Program-made: the position numbers and the translations under genes
The notes under the pieces: generated by a model
Databases searched by the model: none
Seen by the model: the letters and a program-made list of their open reading frames with translations, nothing else
What the model was told of the DNA's origin: nothing
NCBI RefSeq assembly: GCF_000943555.1
Contig: NZ_JTDV01000014.1
Coordinates: 122,298 to 186,297, forward strand
Origin: Neotamlana nanhaiensis
Lineage (GTDB): Bacteria; Bacteroidota; Bacteroidia; Flavobacteriales; Flavobacteriaceae
Reading direction: 5' to 3'
DNA: 64,000 nucleotides
Shown here: positions 28,177-35,704 of the stretch, in pieces
Layout of the letters: each line of letters begins with the position of its first letter
Numbering within the stretch: position 1 is the stretch's first letter

Positions 28177-29265
28177 ATGATAGTAGAGGAATTTATAACA
28201 AAATCGTACCCAAAAACCATAGAAGAAGGCGTAGTAACTTGGGAATCGCCAAGTAATATTGCGTTGGTAAAATATTGGGGTAAAAAAGAACATCAAATAC
28301 CAGCAAATCCATCAATAAGTTTTACGTTAAGTCACTGTAAAACCATAACAACTTTAGAATTTTCTGAAAAAGAAAACAAAATCGATTTTTCGTTTGATGT
28401 ATTTTTAAACGATGAACAAAAGGATGATTTTAAGCCAAAAATTGAAACGTTTTTTAAGCGTATTGAAGCTTATTTACCATTTTTGAAACACTATCATTTT
28501 GTAATAAAAACAAAAAATACATTCCCGCATAGTTCGGGCATTGCTTCATCGGCCTCTGGCATGAGTGCTTTAGCGTTATGTTTAACAAGTATCGACAGAA
28601 TGCTAAGCAAAAACCATGAAAATTTAAACAAGTCTTTTTTCAATAAAAAAGCATCATTTTTAGCGCGTTTAGGTTCTGGTAGTGCATGCCGAAGTATAGA
28701 AGGAAGTTTGGTTGCTTGGGGAAAACATGAAGCATTTACAGAAAGTTCAGATTTATACGGCGTAAAATATCCGTTTGAAGTTCACGAGAATTTTAAAAAC
28801 TACCGTGACACCATTTTATTGGTAGATAAAGGCGAAAAACAAGTAAGCAGTACGGTTGGTCATGGTTTAATGCACAATCATCCATTTGCGGACGAACGTT
28901 TTAAACAAGCGCATAAAAACTTAAACGATTTAATAGCTGTGTTTAAGTCGGGAGATTTAGATGCATTTATAAAAATTGTAGAAAGCGAAGCATTAACATT
29001 GCATGCAATGATGATGACAAGCATGCCGTATTTTATTTTAATGAAACCAAACACACTTCAAATCATTAATAAAATTTGGGCATATCGTGAAAAAACAAAT
29101 TCTAAAGTATGTTTTACTTTAGATGCTGGTGCTAATGTACATATGCTTTATCCTGAAAGTGAAGCCGAAAATATCAATCAATTTATTAACAATGAACTGG
29201 TTGAGCATTGCCAAAACGGACAATATATTAACGACAAAATAGGATTAGGAGCAAAATTGTTGTAA
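28177..29265 (+). CDS. mvaD: Diphosphomevalonate decarboxylase
   Basis: 362 residues. GHMP-fold enzyme that converts mevalonate diphosphate to isopentenyl diphosphate with ATP. SPSNIALVKYWGKK is near residue 25, the ATP/phosphate region FPHSSGIASSASGMSALAL near 112, and GSGSACRSIEGSLVAWG near 168, including the Ser/Arg pair typical of the family. First gene of the mevalonate set; a mevalonate kinase gene follows after 28 bases. Confidence 0.93.
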   Translation: MIVEEFITKSYPKTIEEGVVTWESPSNIALVKYWGKKEHQIPANPSISFTLSHCKTITTLEFSEKENKIDFSFDVFLNDEQKDDFKPKIETFFKRIEAYLPFLKHYHFVIKTKNTFPHSSGIASSASGMSALALCLTSIDRMLSKNHENLNKSFFNKKASFLARLGSGSACRSIEGSLVAWGKHEAFTESSDLYGVKYPFEVHENFKNYRDTILLVDKGEKQVSSTVGHGLMHNHPFADERFKQAHKNLNDLIAVFKSGDLDAFIKIVESEALTLHAMMMTSMPYFILMKPNTLQIINKIWAYREKTNSKVCFTLDAGANVHMLYPESEAENINQFINNELVEHCQNGQYINDKIGLGAKLL

Positions 29266-29293
29266 TTTTGACTAAATTTTTAGGCTTCAAATT

Positions 29294-30220
29294 ATGAAAG
29301 GACCCCTATTCTATTCTAAAATTTTACTTTTTGGTGAATACGGAATTATTAAAGATTCCAAAGGTTTATCAATTCCCTACAACTTTTACAACGGCGCTTT
29401 AAAAAAGAGCGACCACCCAAATGAAACTGCGTTAGAATCTAACAAAAGTTTAAAAAAATACGTCGATTATTTAGCGGCTATTAACCCAGACTTAGTAATT
29501 TTCGACCTTGAAACGCTTAAAGCCGATGTTAATGATGGTATGTATTTCGATTCATCTATCCCGCAAGGTTACGGTGTTGGTAGTAGCGGTGCTTTAGTTG
29601 CTGCGATTTACGATCAATATGCAAAAAACAAAATTACAGTTCTAGAGAATTTAACCCGAGAAAAGTTATTAGAACTAAAATCTATTTTCTCTGAAATGGA
29701 ATCGTTTTTTCATGGTAAATCTTCTGGTCTAGATCCGCTAAACAGTTATTTAAGCATTCCTATTCTTATAAATTCTAAAGATAATATTGAAGCAACAGGT
29801 ATTCCTGCGCAACAAAATGGTAAAGGCGCTGTATTTTTAATAGATAGCGGTATTGTTGGCGAAACAGCTCCAATGGTAAGCATTTTTATGGAAAACATGA
29901 AACAAGAAGGGTTCCGTAATATGCTAAAAGATAAATTTATAAAACATACCGATGCATGTGTTGAAGACTTTTTAAGCGGCAATATAAAATCGCTATTCAA
30001 AAACACCAAACAACTATCAAAAGTGGTGTTAAGTCATTTTAAACCTATGATTCCAAAACAATTCCATGAGCTTTGGAAAAAAGGTATTGAAACCAACGAG
30101 TATTACTTAAAACTTTGTGGTTCTGGTGGCGGAGGCTATATTTTAGGTTTTACTGAAGATATTGAAAAAGCAAAGCAATCTTTATCAAATTATAAACTAG
30201 AAGTCGTTTATAATTTTTAA
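29294..30220 (+). CDS. Mevalonate kinase (GHMP kinase)
   Basis: 308 residues. GHMP pattern: YSKILLFGEYGIIKDSKGL at the N-terminus, the ATP-binding glycine/serine motif PQGYGVGSSGALVAAIYDQ near residue 92, HGKSSGLDPLNSYLS near 138, and the C-terminal LCGSGGGGYILGF near 272. Position in a mevalonate operon between decarboxylase and prenyltransferase supports mevalonate kinase; phosphomevalonate kinase is the alternative and cannot be excluded by eye. Confidence 0.85.
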   Translation: MKGPLFYSKILLFGEYGIIKDSKGLSIPYNFYNGALKKSDHPNETALESNKSLKKYVDYLAAINPDLVIFDLETLKADVNDGMYFDSSIPQGYGVGSSGALVAAIYDQYAKNKITVLENLTREKLLELKSIFSEMESFFHGKSSGLDPLNSYLSIPILINSKDNIEATGIPAQQNGKGAVFLIDSGIVGETAPMVSIFMENMKQEGFRNMLKDKFIKHTDACVEDFLSGNIKSLFKNTKQLSKVVLSHFKPMIPKQFHELWKKGIETNEYYLKLCGSGGGGYILGFTEDIEKAKQSLSNYKLEVVYNF

Positions 30221-30230
30221 TTAAATTTTC

Positions 30231-30256
30231 TGTCACCCCGAGCGTAGTCGAAGGGT
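30231..30256 (+). repeat. Dispersed intergenic repeat (TGTCACCCCGAG type)
   Basis: TGTCACCCCGAGCGTAGTCG followed by AAGGGT fits a short, much repeated intergenic sequence of flavobacteria; the GC content is far above the surroundings. It sits in the 54-base gap before the prenyltransferase gene. Confidence 0.5.
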
Positions 30257-30274
30257 CAAATCTTTAACTTCTTT

Positions 30275-31177
30275 ATGCTAAATAGAAGACAGAAACATAT
30301 TTTACTAAAGTTTTTTAGTATGTTTTCTGTGGTTCGCGGTTACAATATCTTAGTTATTGCAATAGCCCAATACTTAACCTCAATTTACATTTTAGCATAC
30401 CATTTACCACTGCGTGAAGTACTGTTCGATGTAAAGCTTTTTATGTTAGTTTTAGCATCCTCGGCAACTATAGCTGGTGGTTATATTATTAATAACTTTT
30501 ACGATTCCGAGAAAGATTTAATAAACAAACCCATAAAATCTAAACTCGATAGGTTGGTAAGCCAAAACACGAAACTGTCTTTTTATTTTGTGCTTAATTT
30601 TTTAGCCGTTGTTTTTGCTAGCTATGTAGCTTTTAATGCGGTGCTTTTCTTTGCCTGCTATATTTTTGCTATTTGGCTGTATTCGCATAAGTTAAAAAAA
30701 CGACCTTTAGTTGGTAATATAGTATCGGCGGTGTTAACCATTTTGCCTTTTTTTGCCATTTTTATGTATTACAAAAACTTCGATACGGTTATTTTTGTAC
30801 ATGCCACTTTTTTGTTTTTAATAATATCAATGCGTGAACTAACCAAAGATTTAGAAAACATAAAAGGCGATTTACTTCAAGATTACCATACCATTCCTAT
30901 TGTTTATGGCGAAAAAGCATCAAAAATAATGCTTAGTATTTTATCTATTCTAACGTTAATACCAACCTATTTACTCTTAAACAAATACCAAATTGGTTAT
31001 ATGGACTTTTATTTTTACGCCAGTATCTTTTTGTTAGGTTTGTTTTTAGTAATACTCTGGAAATCAAAAGAAAAAATACACTATTTAATACTTCATAATA
31101 TTTTAAAAGTTATTTTACTTACTGGTGTTTTTAGTATTTTATTAATTGATGTTAGCGTTATTTTAAACAGAATTTAA
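30275..31177 (+). CDS. UbiA-family prenyltransferase
   Basis: 300 residues with about eight hydrophobic membrane segments. First Asp-rich motif NNFYDSEKD near residue 73 and second TKDLENIKGD near 190, the metal-diphosphate sites of UbiA enzymes. It is often named geranylgeranylglycerol-phosphate geranylgeranyltransferase-like in this group, but menaquinone- or other lipid-type substrates are possible. It follows the mevalonate genes, so isoprenoid supply and use are linked. Downstream comes a structured element. Confidence 0.85.
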   Translation: MLNRRQKHILLKFFSMFSVVRGYNILVIAIAQYLTSIYILAYHLPLREVLFDVKLFMLVLASSATIAGGYIINNFYDSEKDLINKPIKSKLDRLVSQNTKLSFYFVLNFLAVVFASYVAFNAVLFFACYIFAIWLYSHKLKKRPLVGNIVSAVLTILPFFAIFMYYKNFDTVIFVHATFLFLIISMRELTKDLENIKGDLLQDYHTIPIVYGEKASKIMLSILSILTLIPTYLLLNKYQIGYMDFYFYASIFLLGLFLVILWKSKEKIHYLILHNILKVILLTGVFSILLIDVSVILNRI

Positions 31178-31184
31178 TGGATTT

Positions 31185-31286
31185 GGGCGTTTTTACAGCT
31201 CCTTAAAGCTGTAAACCGCGCTTTCGTAAGTCGCTGCGCAAAATGCATTTTGCACGAGCTCCAACAATTACTCAATCGCTAACGCG
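31185..31286 (-). ncRNA. Structured intergenic element, copy 1 (minus orientation)
   Basis: On the minus strand the element reads from CGCGTTAGCGATTG to AAACGCCC, the same order of blocks as copy 2 at 32281-32395 but diverged. Closing helix GCGTT (31187-31191)/AACGC (31281-31285); hairpin TTTACAGCT/AGCTGTAAA (31192-31200/31207-31215); palindrome GCAAAATGCATTTTGC (31238-31253). It may correspond to a known flavobacterial motif such as Flavo-1, but I cannot check this. It could be transcribed as an RNA or be a mobile repeat. Confidence 0.45.
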
Positions 31287-31330
31287 AAAAAAACGTAAAT
31301 TAAAACATCTAAATCGTTAATTTTAAAGTA

Positions 31331-31338
31331 TATCTTTG
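31331..31338 (+). promoter_or_regulatory. -7 box of the pseudouridine synthase-like gene
   Basis: TATCTTTG matches TAnnTTTG, 18 bases before the ATG at 31357, so the leader is very short. Confidence 0.5.
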
Positions 31339-31356
31339 CACAAAATTTAAAACATT

Positions 31357-32229
31357 ATGAGCAGGAACCAAGGCAGAGGCAGTAATAAAAAAACATCGCG
31401 AGGTGGTAGCAGTTCAAATAAACGTACAAGCTATTCTCGTGGTAACTCACCAATAAAAAATCAAGGTGGATTTACAAAGCCATCGCAGAGCACAAAACCG
31501 CAAGCACCTAAAAAGTCTAATAGCAACGAAGTTAGACTTAATAAGTATGTTGCCAACTCTGGTATTTGCTCGCGCCGTGAGGCCGATGTGCATATTGCCA
31601 CAGGTTTAGTTTCTGTTAATGGTAAAGTAGTTACCGAAATGGGTTACAAAGTAAAACCTGGCGACGAGGTGCGCTACGATGGCTCTCGCGTAAACCCAGA
31701 GCAAAAAGCTTATGTGTTATTAAATAAACCTAAAGGCTTTGCTACTACAAATAGCGAAGGCAAAGGACGCACGGTAATGGATTTAGTAGCTAATGCTACC
31801 AATGCCAACATTAGGCCAATAGGTCGTTTAGGTAGAAACTCAAAAGGTTTGTTGCTTTTTACTAACGACGATGCTATTGTAAAAAAGTTTACCAACTCTA
31901 AAAATGGCGTGCCAAGACTATTTCATATAGAATTAGACAGGAACTTAAAACACGAAGATTTCAAAAAAATTCAAGCCGGTTTTAAAGTTGATGATAGAAT
32001 GATTGAAGTTGAAGAAATAAGTTATATTGATGGTTCGAGTAAAAAAGAAATTGGCTTAAAAATTAAAAACACGGGTAACACTATAATCCGCACAATTTTT
32101 GAGCATTTTAACTACGATATTGTGAGTATAGATTGTGTAGCCATTGCGCATTTAACTAAAAAGGATATTCCGCGTGGTCACTGGAAACATTTAACTACAC
32201 AAGAGCTTAATAATTTAAAGATGCTTTAG
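31357..32229 (+). CDS. RsuA/RluB-family pseudouridine synthase-like protein, catalytic Asp missing
   Basis: 290 residues. A basic, Ser/Gly/Lys-rich tail of about 60 residues precedes an S4 RNA-binding domain (VRLNKYVANSGICSRREAD, about 65-130) and the synthase domain (about 130-285: AYVLLNKPKGFATT...). The family active site is GRLDxxSxGLLLxTND; here it reads GRLGRNSKGLLLFTND, with Gly (GGT, about residue 158) in place of the catalytic Asp. The later family pattern with RxRIVRRIFEH is changed to NTIIRTIFEHF. It is therefore probably an inactive RNA-binding relative. It lies between two copies of a structured element. Confidence 0.82.
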   Translation: MSRNQGRGSNKKTSRGGSSSNKRTSYSRGNSPIKNQGGFTKPSQSTKPQAPKKSNSNEVRLNKYVANSGICSRREADVHIATGLVSVNGKVVTEMGYKVKPGDEVRYDGSRVNPEQKAYVLLNKPKGFATTNSEGKGRTVMDLVANATNANIRPIGRLGRNSKGLLLFTNDDAIVKKFTNSKNGVPRLFHIELDRNLKHEDFKKIQAGFKVDDRMIEVEEISYIDGSSKKEIGLKIKNTGNTIIRTIFEHFNYDIVSIDCVAIAHLTKKDIPRGHWKHLTTQELNNLKML

Positions 32230-32230
32230 T

Positions 32231-32258
32231 AGATTCCGAAACAAATTCGGAATGACAC
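32231..32258 (+). repeat. Short palindromic repeat (ATTCCGAA/TTCGGAAT)
   Basis: Stem ATTCCGAA (32233-32240), loop ACAAA, stem TTCGGAAT (32246-32253), then GACA. It starts right after the stop of the synthase-like gene and may act as its 3' hairpin. Same type as the units inside the terminator at 11312-11391. Confidence 0.55.
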
Positions 32259-32280
32259 GATTACTTTATTTAAACCTAAC

Positions 32281-32395
32281 ACCCGCATTAGGGATAGCAG
32301 CGTAAAGCCCACAGCAAGCCAATGCTAATTGGTTTGCGAGGACTTGCAGCGTATAGCCCGACTCCAAAGCTTTGGGGTAATGCCCAAAAAATTAT
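32281..32395 (+). ncRNA. Structured intergenic element, copy 2 (plus orientation)
   Basis: GC-rich island in AT-rich DNA. Blocks: ACCCGCATTAGGGATAGCAG, GCGTAAAGCCC, a hairpin CCAAT-GCTA-ATTGG, GCGAGGACTTGCAGCG, TATAGCCCGACT, palindrome CCAAAGCTTTGG (32364-32375), GGTAATGCCC. The two halves GCGTAAAGCCC and GCGTATAGCCC are internal near-repeats. Closing helix GCATTA (32285-32290)/TAATGC (32378-32383). Compared with copy 1 the closing helix changes on both sides and stays paired. Possibly the Flavo-1 type; not verified. Confidence 0.5.
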
Positions 32396-32417
32396 TTTAA
32401 ACTTTTTTTAAAATTTA

Positions 32418-32447
32418 TTTGCTGTATTAAAAAATAAATTACATTTG
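32418..32447 (+). promoter_or_regulatory. Promoter of the polyamine-type operon
   Basis: TTTG at 32418-32421 and TACATTTG at 32440-32447, 18 bases apart, match both the -33 and -7 elements of the Bacteroidota sigma-ABfr consensus. Start of transcription is expected near 32453, giving a leader of about 255 bases. This is the best two-box promoter in the window. Confidence 0.65.
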
Positions 32448-32453
32448 CTTCAC

Positions 32454-32708
32454 TTTTAGCTGAACAAATTGAACTCTGTTTTTATGTTCGGGCTTTTGAA
32501 AATTAGGAAGTCATACTCAAAAGCAGCTTACAGATTAAGCGACCGAATTTTAAAGCTAACTTCCGTTTCTCCTATCTATGCTGTACAGCATGAATATGCC
32601 TTTGTGCCTACAACACAAAGTCAATTTCGTATTTGATATTCTTTTGTTTTTATTATCTTAACGTGTAGTTAATCTACAATTATCAATTTTAACATTTTAA
32701 AAGCATAA
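32454..32708 (+). promoter_or_regulatory. Long structured 5' leader of arginine decarboxylase
   Basis: About 255 bases between the promoter and the ATG at 32709 hold several paired segments: GAACA/TGTTC (32462-32466/32485-32489), GGAAGT/ACTTCC (32506-32511/32559-32564), a perfect palindrome ATGCTGTACAGCAT (32578-32591) and hairpin CTTTGTG/CACAAAG (32600-32606/32614-32620). A 27-codon reading frame starts inside the palindrome (32578-32661). No known riboswitch is recognised. Length and folding suggest post-transcriptional control of polyamine synthesis; this is inference. Confidence 0.4.
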
Positions 32709-34106
32709 ATGAATACTAAATATATTGATTTAATCAATCAGACTTTTGATTTTCCTCAGGAGGAATTCGACTTAAAAAATAAAACATTAGCGTTTCATGG
32801 TATTAACCTTATGGAACTTGTAGAACAATACGGTGCGCCTTTAAAATTCACCTATTTGCCGCAAATATCGAATAATATACAGCGTGCTAAACAGTGGTTT
32901 GCTAAAGCTATTGAAAACAATAATTACGCGGGCAAATACAACTATTGTTATTGTACTAAAAGTTCGCATTTTAAACATGTTTTAAACGAAGCTTTAAAAA
33001 ACGATATACATATTGAAACTTCTTCTGCGTTTGATATTGATATTGTTGAAGCTTTAAAAGCGGAAGGTAAAATAACCGACGAAACTTTTGTTATTAGCAA
33101 CGGTTTTAAACGTGCACAATATGTAACTAATATTGCCAGATTAATTAATAATGGGCATAAAAATGCTATTCCTATTATTGATAATTATGAGGAGTTAGAG
33201 TTACTATCGGAAGAAATTAACGATACTTTTAAAGTAGGTATTCGTATTGCATCGGAAGAGGAACCAAAATTTGAATTTTATACCTCGCGCTTAGGCATTG
33301 GTTATAAAAATATCGTACCTTTTTACAAAAGTCAGATACAAAACAACAAAAAAGTTGAGCTTAAAATGCTTCACTTTTTTATAAACACTGGCATTCGCGA
33401 TAACGCCTATTACTGGAACGAGCTTACCAAATGTTTAAAGGTTTATACTAGTTTAAAGAAAATATGCCCTAGTTTAGATAGTTTAAATATTGGCGGTGGT
33501 TTTCCTATAAAAAACTCGTTAGCTTTCGAGTTCGATTACGAGTATATGGTCGACGAAATTGTAAACCAAATAAAATTAGTTTGCGACGAAGAAGGTGTAG
33601 ATGTACCAAACATTTTTACCGAGTTTGGCAGTTTTACTGTTGGCGAAAGCGGTGGCGCTATTTACGAAGTGTTATACCAAAAACAACAAAACGACCGCGA
33701 AAAATGGAACATGATAAACTCGTCGTTTATTACAACCTTACCAGATACTTGGGCAATTAACAAACGTTTTGTGATGCTACCAATAAACCGCTGGCAAGAC
33801 AGTTACGAACGCGTTTTATTAGGTGGTTTAACCTGTGATAGTGATGATTATTATAACAGCGAACAGCACATGAACGCTATTTATTTGCCAAAATATAACA
33901 AAGACAAACCTTTGTACATTGGTTTTTTTAACACAGGAGCTTATCAAGAAACTATTGGTGGTTTTGGTGGCTTGCAACACTGCTTAATACCGTCGCCAAA
34001 ACATTTGTTGATAGATAGAGATGCTGAAGGAAATTTAACAACAACCTTATTTTCTGAGCAGCAAAAAAGTGAAGACTTACTTAAAATTTTAGGTTACAAC
34101 AATTAA
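32709..34106 (+). CDS. speA: Arginine decarboxylase-type PLP enzyme (fold III)
   Basis: 465 residues. Alanine-racemase-like PLP barrel: the Lys expected to bind PLP is in YCTKSSHFKHV near residue 80, phosphate/Gly loop SLNIGGGFPI near 260, the barrel end TEFGSFTVGESGG near 300 and LLGGLTCDSDD near 370, which carries the usual Cys-Asp of the dimer active site, followed by FFNTGAYQETI. It is shorter than classical biosynthetic SpeA (about 630 residues) but of the flavobacterial type. Product would be agmatine for polyamine synthesis. It starts an operon with a deoxyhypusine-synthase-like gene 16 bases later. Other basic amino acid substrates (ornithine, lysine, carboxynorspermidine) are possible. 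Confidence 0.82.
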   Translation: MNTKYIDLINQTFDFPQEEFDLKNKTLAFHGINLMELVEQYGAPLKFTYLPQISNNIQRAKQWFAKAIENNNYAGKYNYCYCTKSSHFKHVLNEALKNDIHIETSSAFDIDIVEALKAEGKITDETFVISNGFKRAQYVTNIARLINNGHKNAIPIIDNYEELELLSEEINDTFKVGIRIASEEEPKFEFYTSRLGIGYKNIVPFYKSQIQNNKKVELKMLHFFINTGIRDNAYYWNELTKCLKVYTSLKKICPSLDSLNIGGGFPIKNSLAFEFDYEYMVDEIVNQIKLVCDEEGVDVPNIFTEFGSFTVGESGGAIYEVLYQKQQNDREKWNMINSSFITTLPDTWAINKRFVMLPINRWQDSYERVLLGGLTCDSDDYYNSEQHMNAIYLPKYNKDKPLYIGFFNTGAYQETIGGFGGLQHCLIPSPKHLLIDRDAEGNLTTTLFSEQQKSEDLLKILGYNN

Positions 34107-34122
34107 AAAACACACAGAAAAA

Positions 34123-35097
34123 ATGACTACTAAAGGTCCTATTTCACAATTTATACAAAAACATTATTTACACTTTAATGCGGCAGCATTAGTTGATGCA
34201 GCAAAAGGTTACGAAGCCCAATTAGAAAACGGTGCTAAAATGCTTGTGTCGCTTGCTGGCGCCATGAGTACTGCCGAACTTGGTAAGAGCTTCGCAGAAA
34301 TGATTCGTCAAGATAAAGTACAAATCATTTCTTGTACAGGTGCCAATTTAGAAGAAGATATTATGAATTTGGTCGCGCATTCGCATTACAAGCGCGTGCC
34401 TAATTACCGCGATTTAACCCCAAAAGAAGAGTGGGATTTACTTGAAAAAGGCTTAAACCGTGTTACCGATACTTGTATTCCAGAGGAAGAAGCCTTCCGT
34501 CGTTTACAGGAACATATTTTTAAAATTTGGAAAGACGCTGATGATAAAGGTGAACGCTATTTACCACACGAATACATGTACAAAATGTTACTTTCTGGTG
34601 TTTTAGAACAGTATTATGAAATCGATTTAAAAGATTCTTGGATGTATGCTGCTGCCGAAAAAAACTTACCAATAGTTTGCCCTGGTTGGGAAGATAGCAC
34701 CATGGGTAATATTTTTGCAAGCTACGTTTTAAAAGGCGAACTTAAAGCAAGCACTATGAAGTCGGGAATTGAGTACATGACCTTTTTAGCCGATTGGTAT
34801 ACCAACAACTCTAAAAACGGTATTGGCTTCTTTCAAATTGGCGGTGGTATTGCGGGCGATTTTCCTATTTGTGTTGTACCAATGTTATACCAAGATATGG
34901 AACGCACCGACACCCCATTTTGGAGCTATTTTTGCCAAATAAGCGATTCTACAACAAGTTACGGTTCGTATTCTGGTGCTGTACCAAACGAAAAAATTAC
35001 TTGGGGTAAACTCGATATTGATACACCAAAATTTATTATAGAAAGTGATGCAACTATTGTTGCGCCTTTAATTTTTGCTTATCTTTTGGGTCAGTAA
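34123..35097 (+). CDS. Deoxyhypusine-synthase-like protein
   Basis: 324 residues. The Rossmann-like fold of the DHS family is seen from LVSLAGAMSTAELG (about residue 42), SCTGANLEEDIMNLVAH (near 66), PIVCPGWEDSTMGN (near 184) and the C-terminal SDSTTSYGSYSGAVPNEKITWGKLD. Where DHS keeps its substrate Lys (GGGxPKH), this protein reads IGGGIAGDFPICVVPML, so that Lys is absent. Bacteria lack eIF5A hypusination; relatives make homospermidine or related polyamines. Downstream of arginine decarboxylase, a polyamine-linked role is likely but the reaction is unknown. Confidence 0.85.
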   Translation: MTTKGPISQFIQKHYLHFNAAALVDAAKGYEAQLENGAKMLVSLAGAMSTAELGKSFAEMIRQDKVQIISCTGANLEEDIMNLVAHSHYKRVPNYRDLTPKEEWDLLEKGLNRVTDTCIPEEEAFRRLQEHIFKIWKDADDKGERYLPHEYMYKMLLSGVLEQYYEIDLKDSWMYAAAEKNLPIVCPGWEDSTMGNIFASYVLKGELKASTMKSGIEYMTFLADWYTNNSKNGIGFFQIGGGIAGDFPICVVPMLYQDMERTDTPFWSYFCQISDSTTSYGSYSGAVPNEKITWGKLDIDTPKFIIESDATIVAPLIFAYLLGQ

Positions 35098-35124
35098 TTA
35101 ACCAAACTATCAAATTTTAACACC

Positions 35125-35445
35125 ATGAAAAATAGAAACGATAATCTAAAACGTGTGATAGTAGATTTTAAAAAACTCACGCCAGAGATTTTAGCGCTAC
35201 TTGTTGAAAAATATCCTGATGGTTATGACGACGACCATATTATTTCGTTTAGAAATCAACACAACGAAATTATTGAAGCTGTTGAGGTGACTACTGCAGA
35301 CACTAAATACTTGGTTAAAGTAAGTACCAAGTTAGCAGTTACCATGGAAAATTACGATGAAGATGATTATGAAGATTTCGATAATGATGATCCAGAAGCT
35401 GTACAACCACCAGACACTGAAGATTCTGACGACGACAACGATTAA
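35125..35445 (+). CDS. Small acidic protein in the polyamine cluster
   Basis: 106 residues. N-terminal about 75 residues are mixed (VIVDFKKLTPEILALLVEK, YPDGYDDDHIISF) and the last 35 are almost all Asp/Glu (ENYDEDDYEDFDNDD), which could bind cations or polyamines. No family recognised. Starts 27 bases after the DHS-like gene and lies in the same operon; the acidic tail next to polyamine enzymes is suggestive only. Confidence 0.65.
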   Translation: MKNRNDNLKRVIVDFKKLTPEILALLVEKYPDGYDDDHIISFRNQHNEIIEAVEVTTADTKYLVKVSTKLAVTMENYDEDDYEDFDNDDPEAVQPPDTEDSDDDND

Positions 35446-35462
35446 TTAATATAAATACGAAT

Positions 35463-35684
35463 ATGAGAACAGCTGTTTTTAAATCATTCAAAAACGGATT
35501 ATATAAGTTTTGGTTTGAAAATGGAGAAGAATTAGCTTTTGAAGACGTACACCCAAGAGTGTTAAAGCAATTCGATTTAAAAAATGATAAAAGTTTAATT
35601 GATAAAGACTTTAAAATTACCTTTATTGAAGAAGAAGATGGCGACGATGTAATTTACATTGTTGAAAGCTTAAAACCGCTTTAA
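35463..35684 (+). CDS. Small cytosolic protein, paralog of the secreted protein at 36627
   Basis: 73 residues, no signal peptide. Reads TAVFKSFKNGLYKFWFENGEELAFEDV...VLKQFDLKNDKSLIDKDFKITFIEE...YIVESLKPL. It lines up along its length with the 115-residue protein encoded at 36627-36974 (TAVFDG.., LKTFDLNSEKLIGSKFKITY.., IIKLQKL), so the two are distant paralogs. Looks like a small beta-barrel fold. Follows the acidic protein by 17 bases. Confidence 0.65.
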   Translation: MRTAVFKSFKNGLYKFWFENGEELAFEDVHPRVLKQFDLKNDKSLIDKDFKITFIEEEDGDDVIYIVESLKPL

Positions 35685-35704
35685 TAAAAGTATTTACACA
35701 AAAT

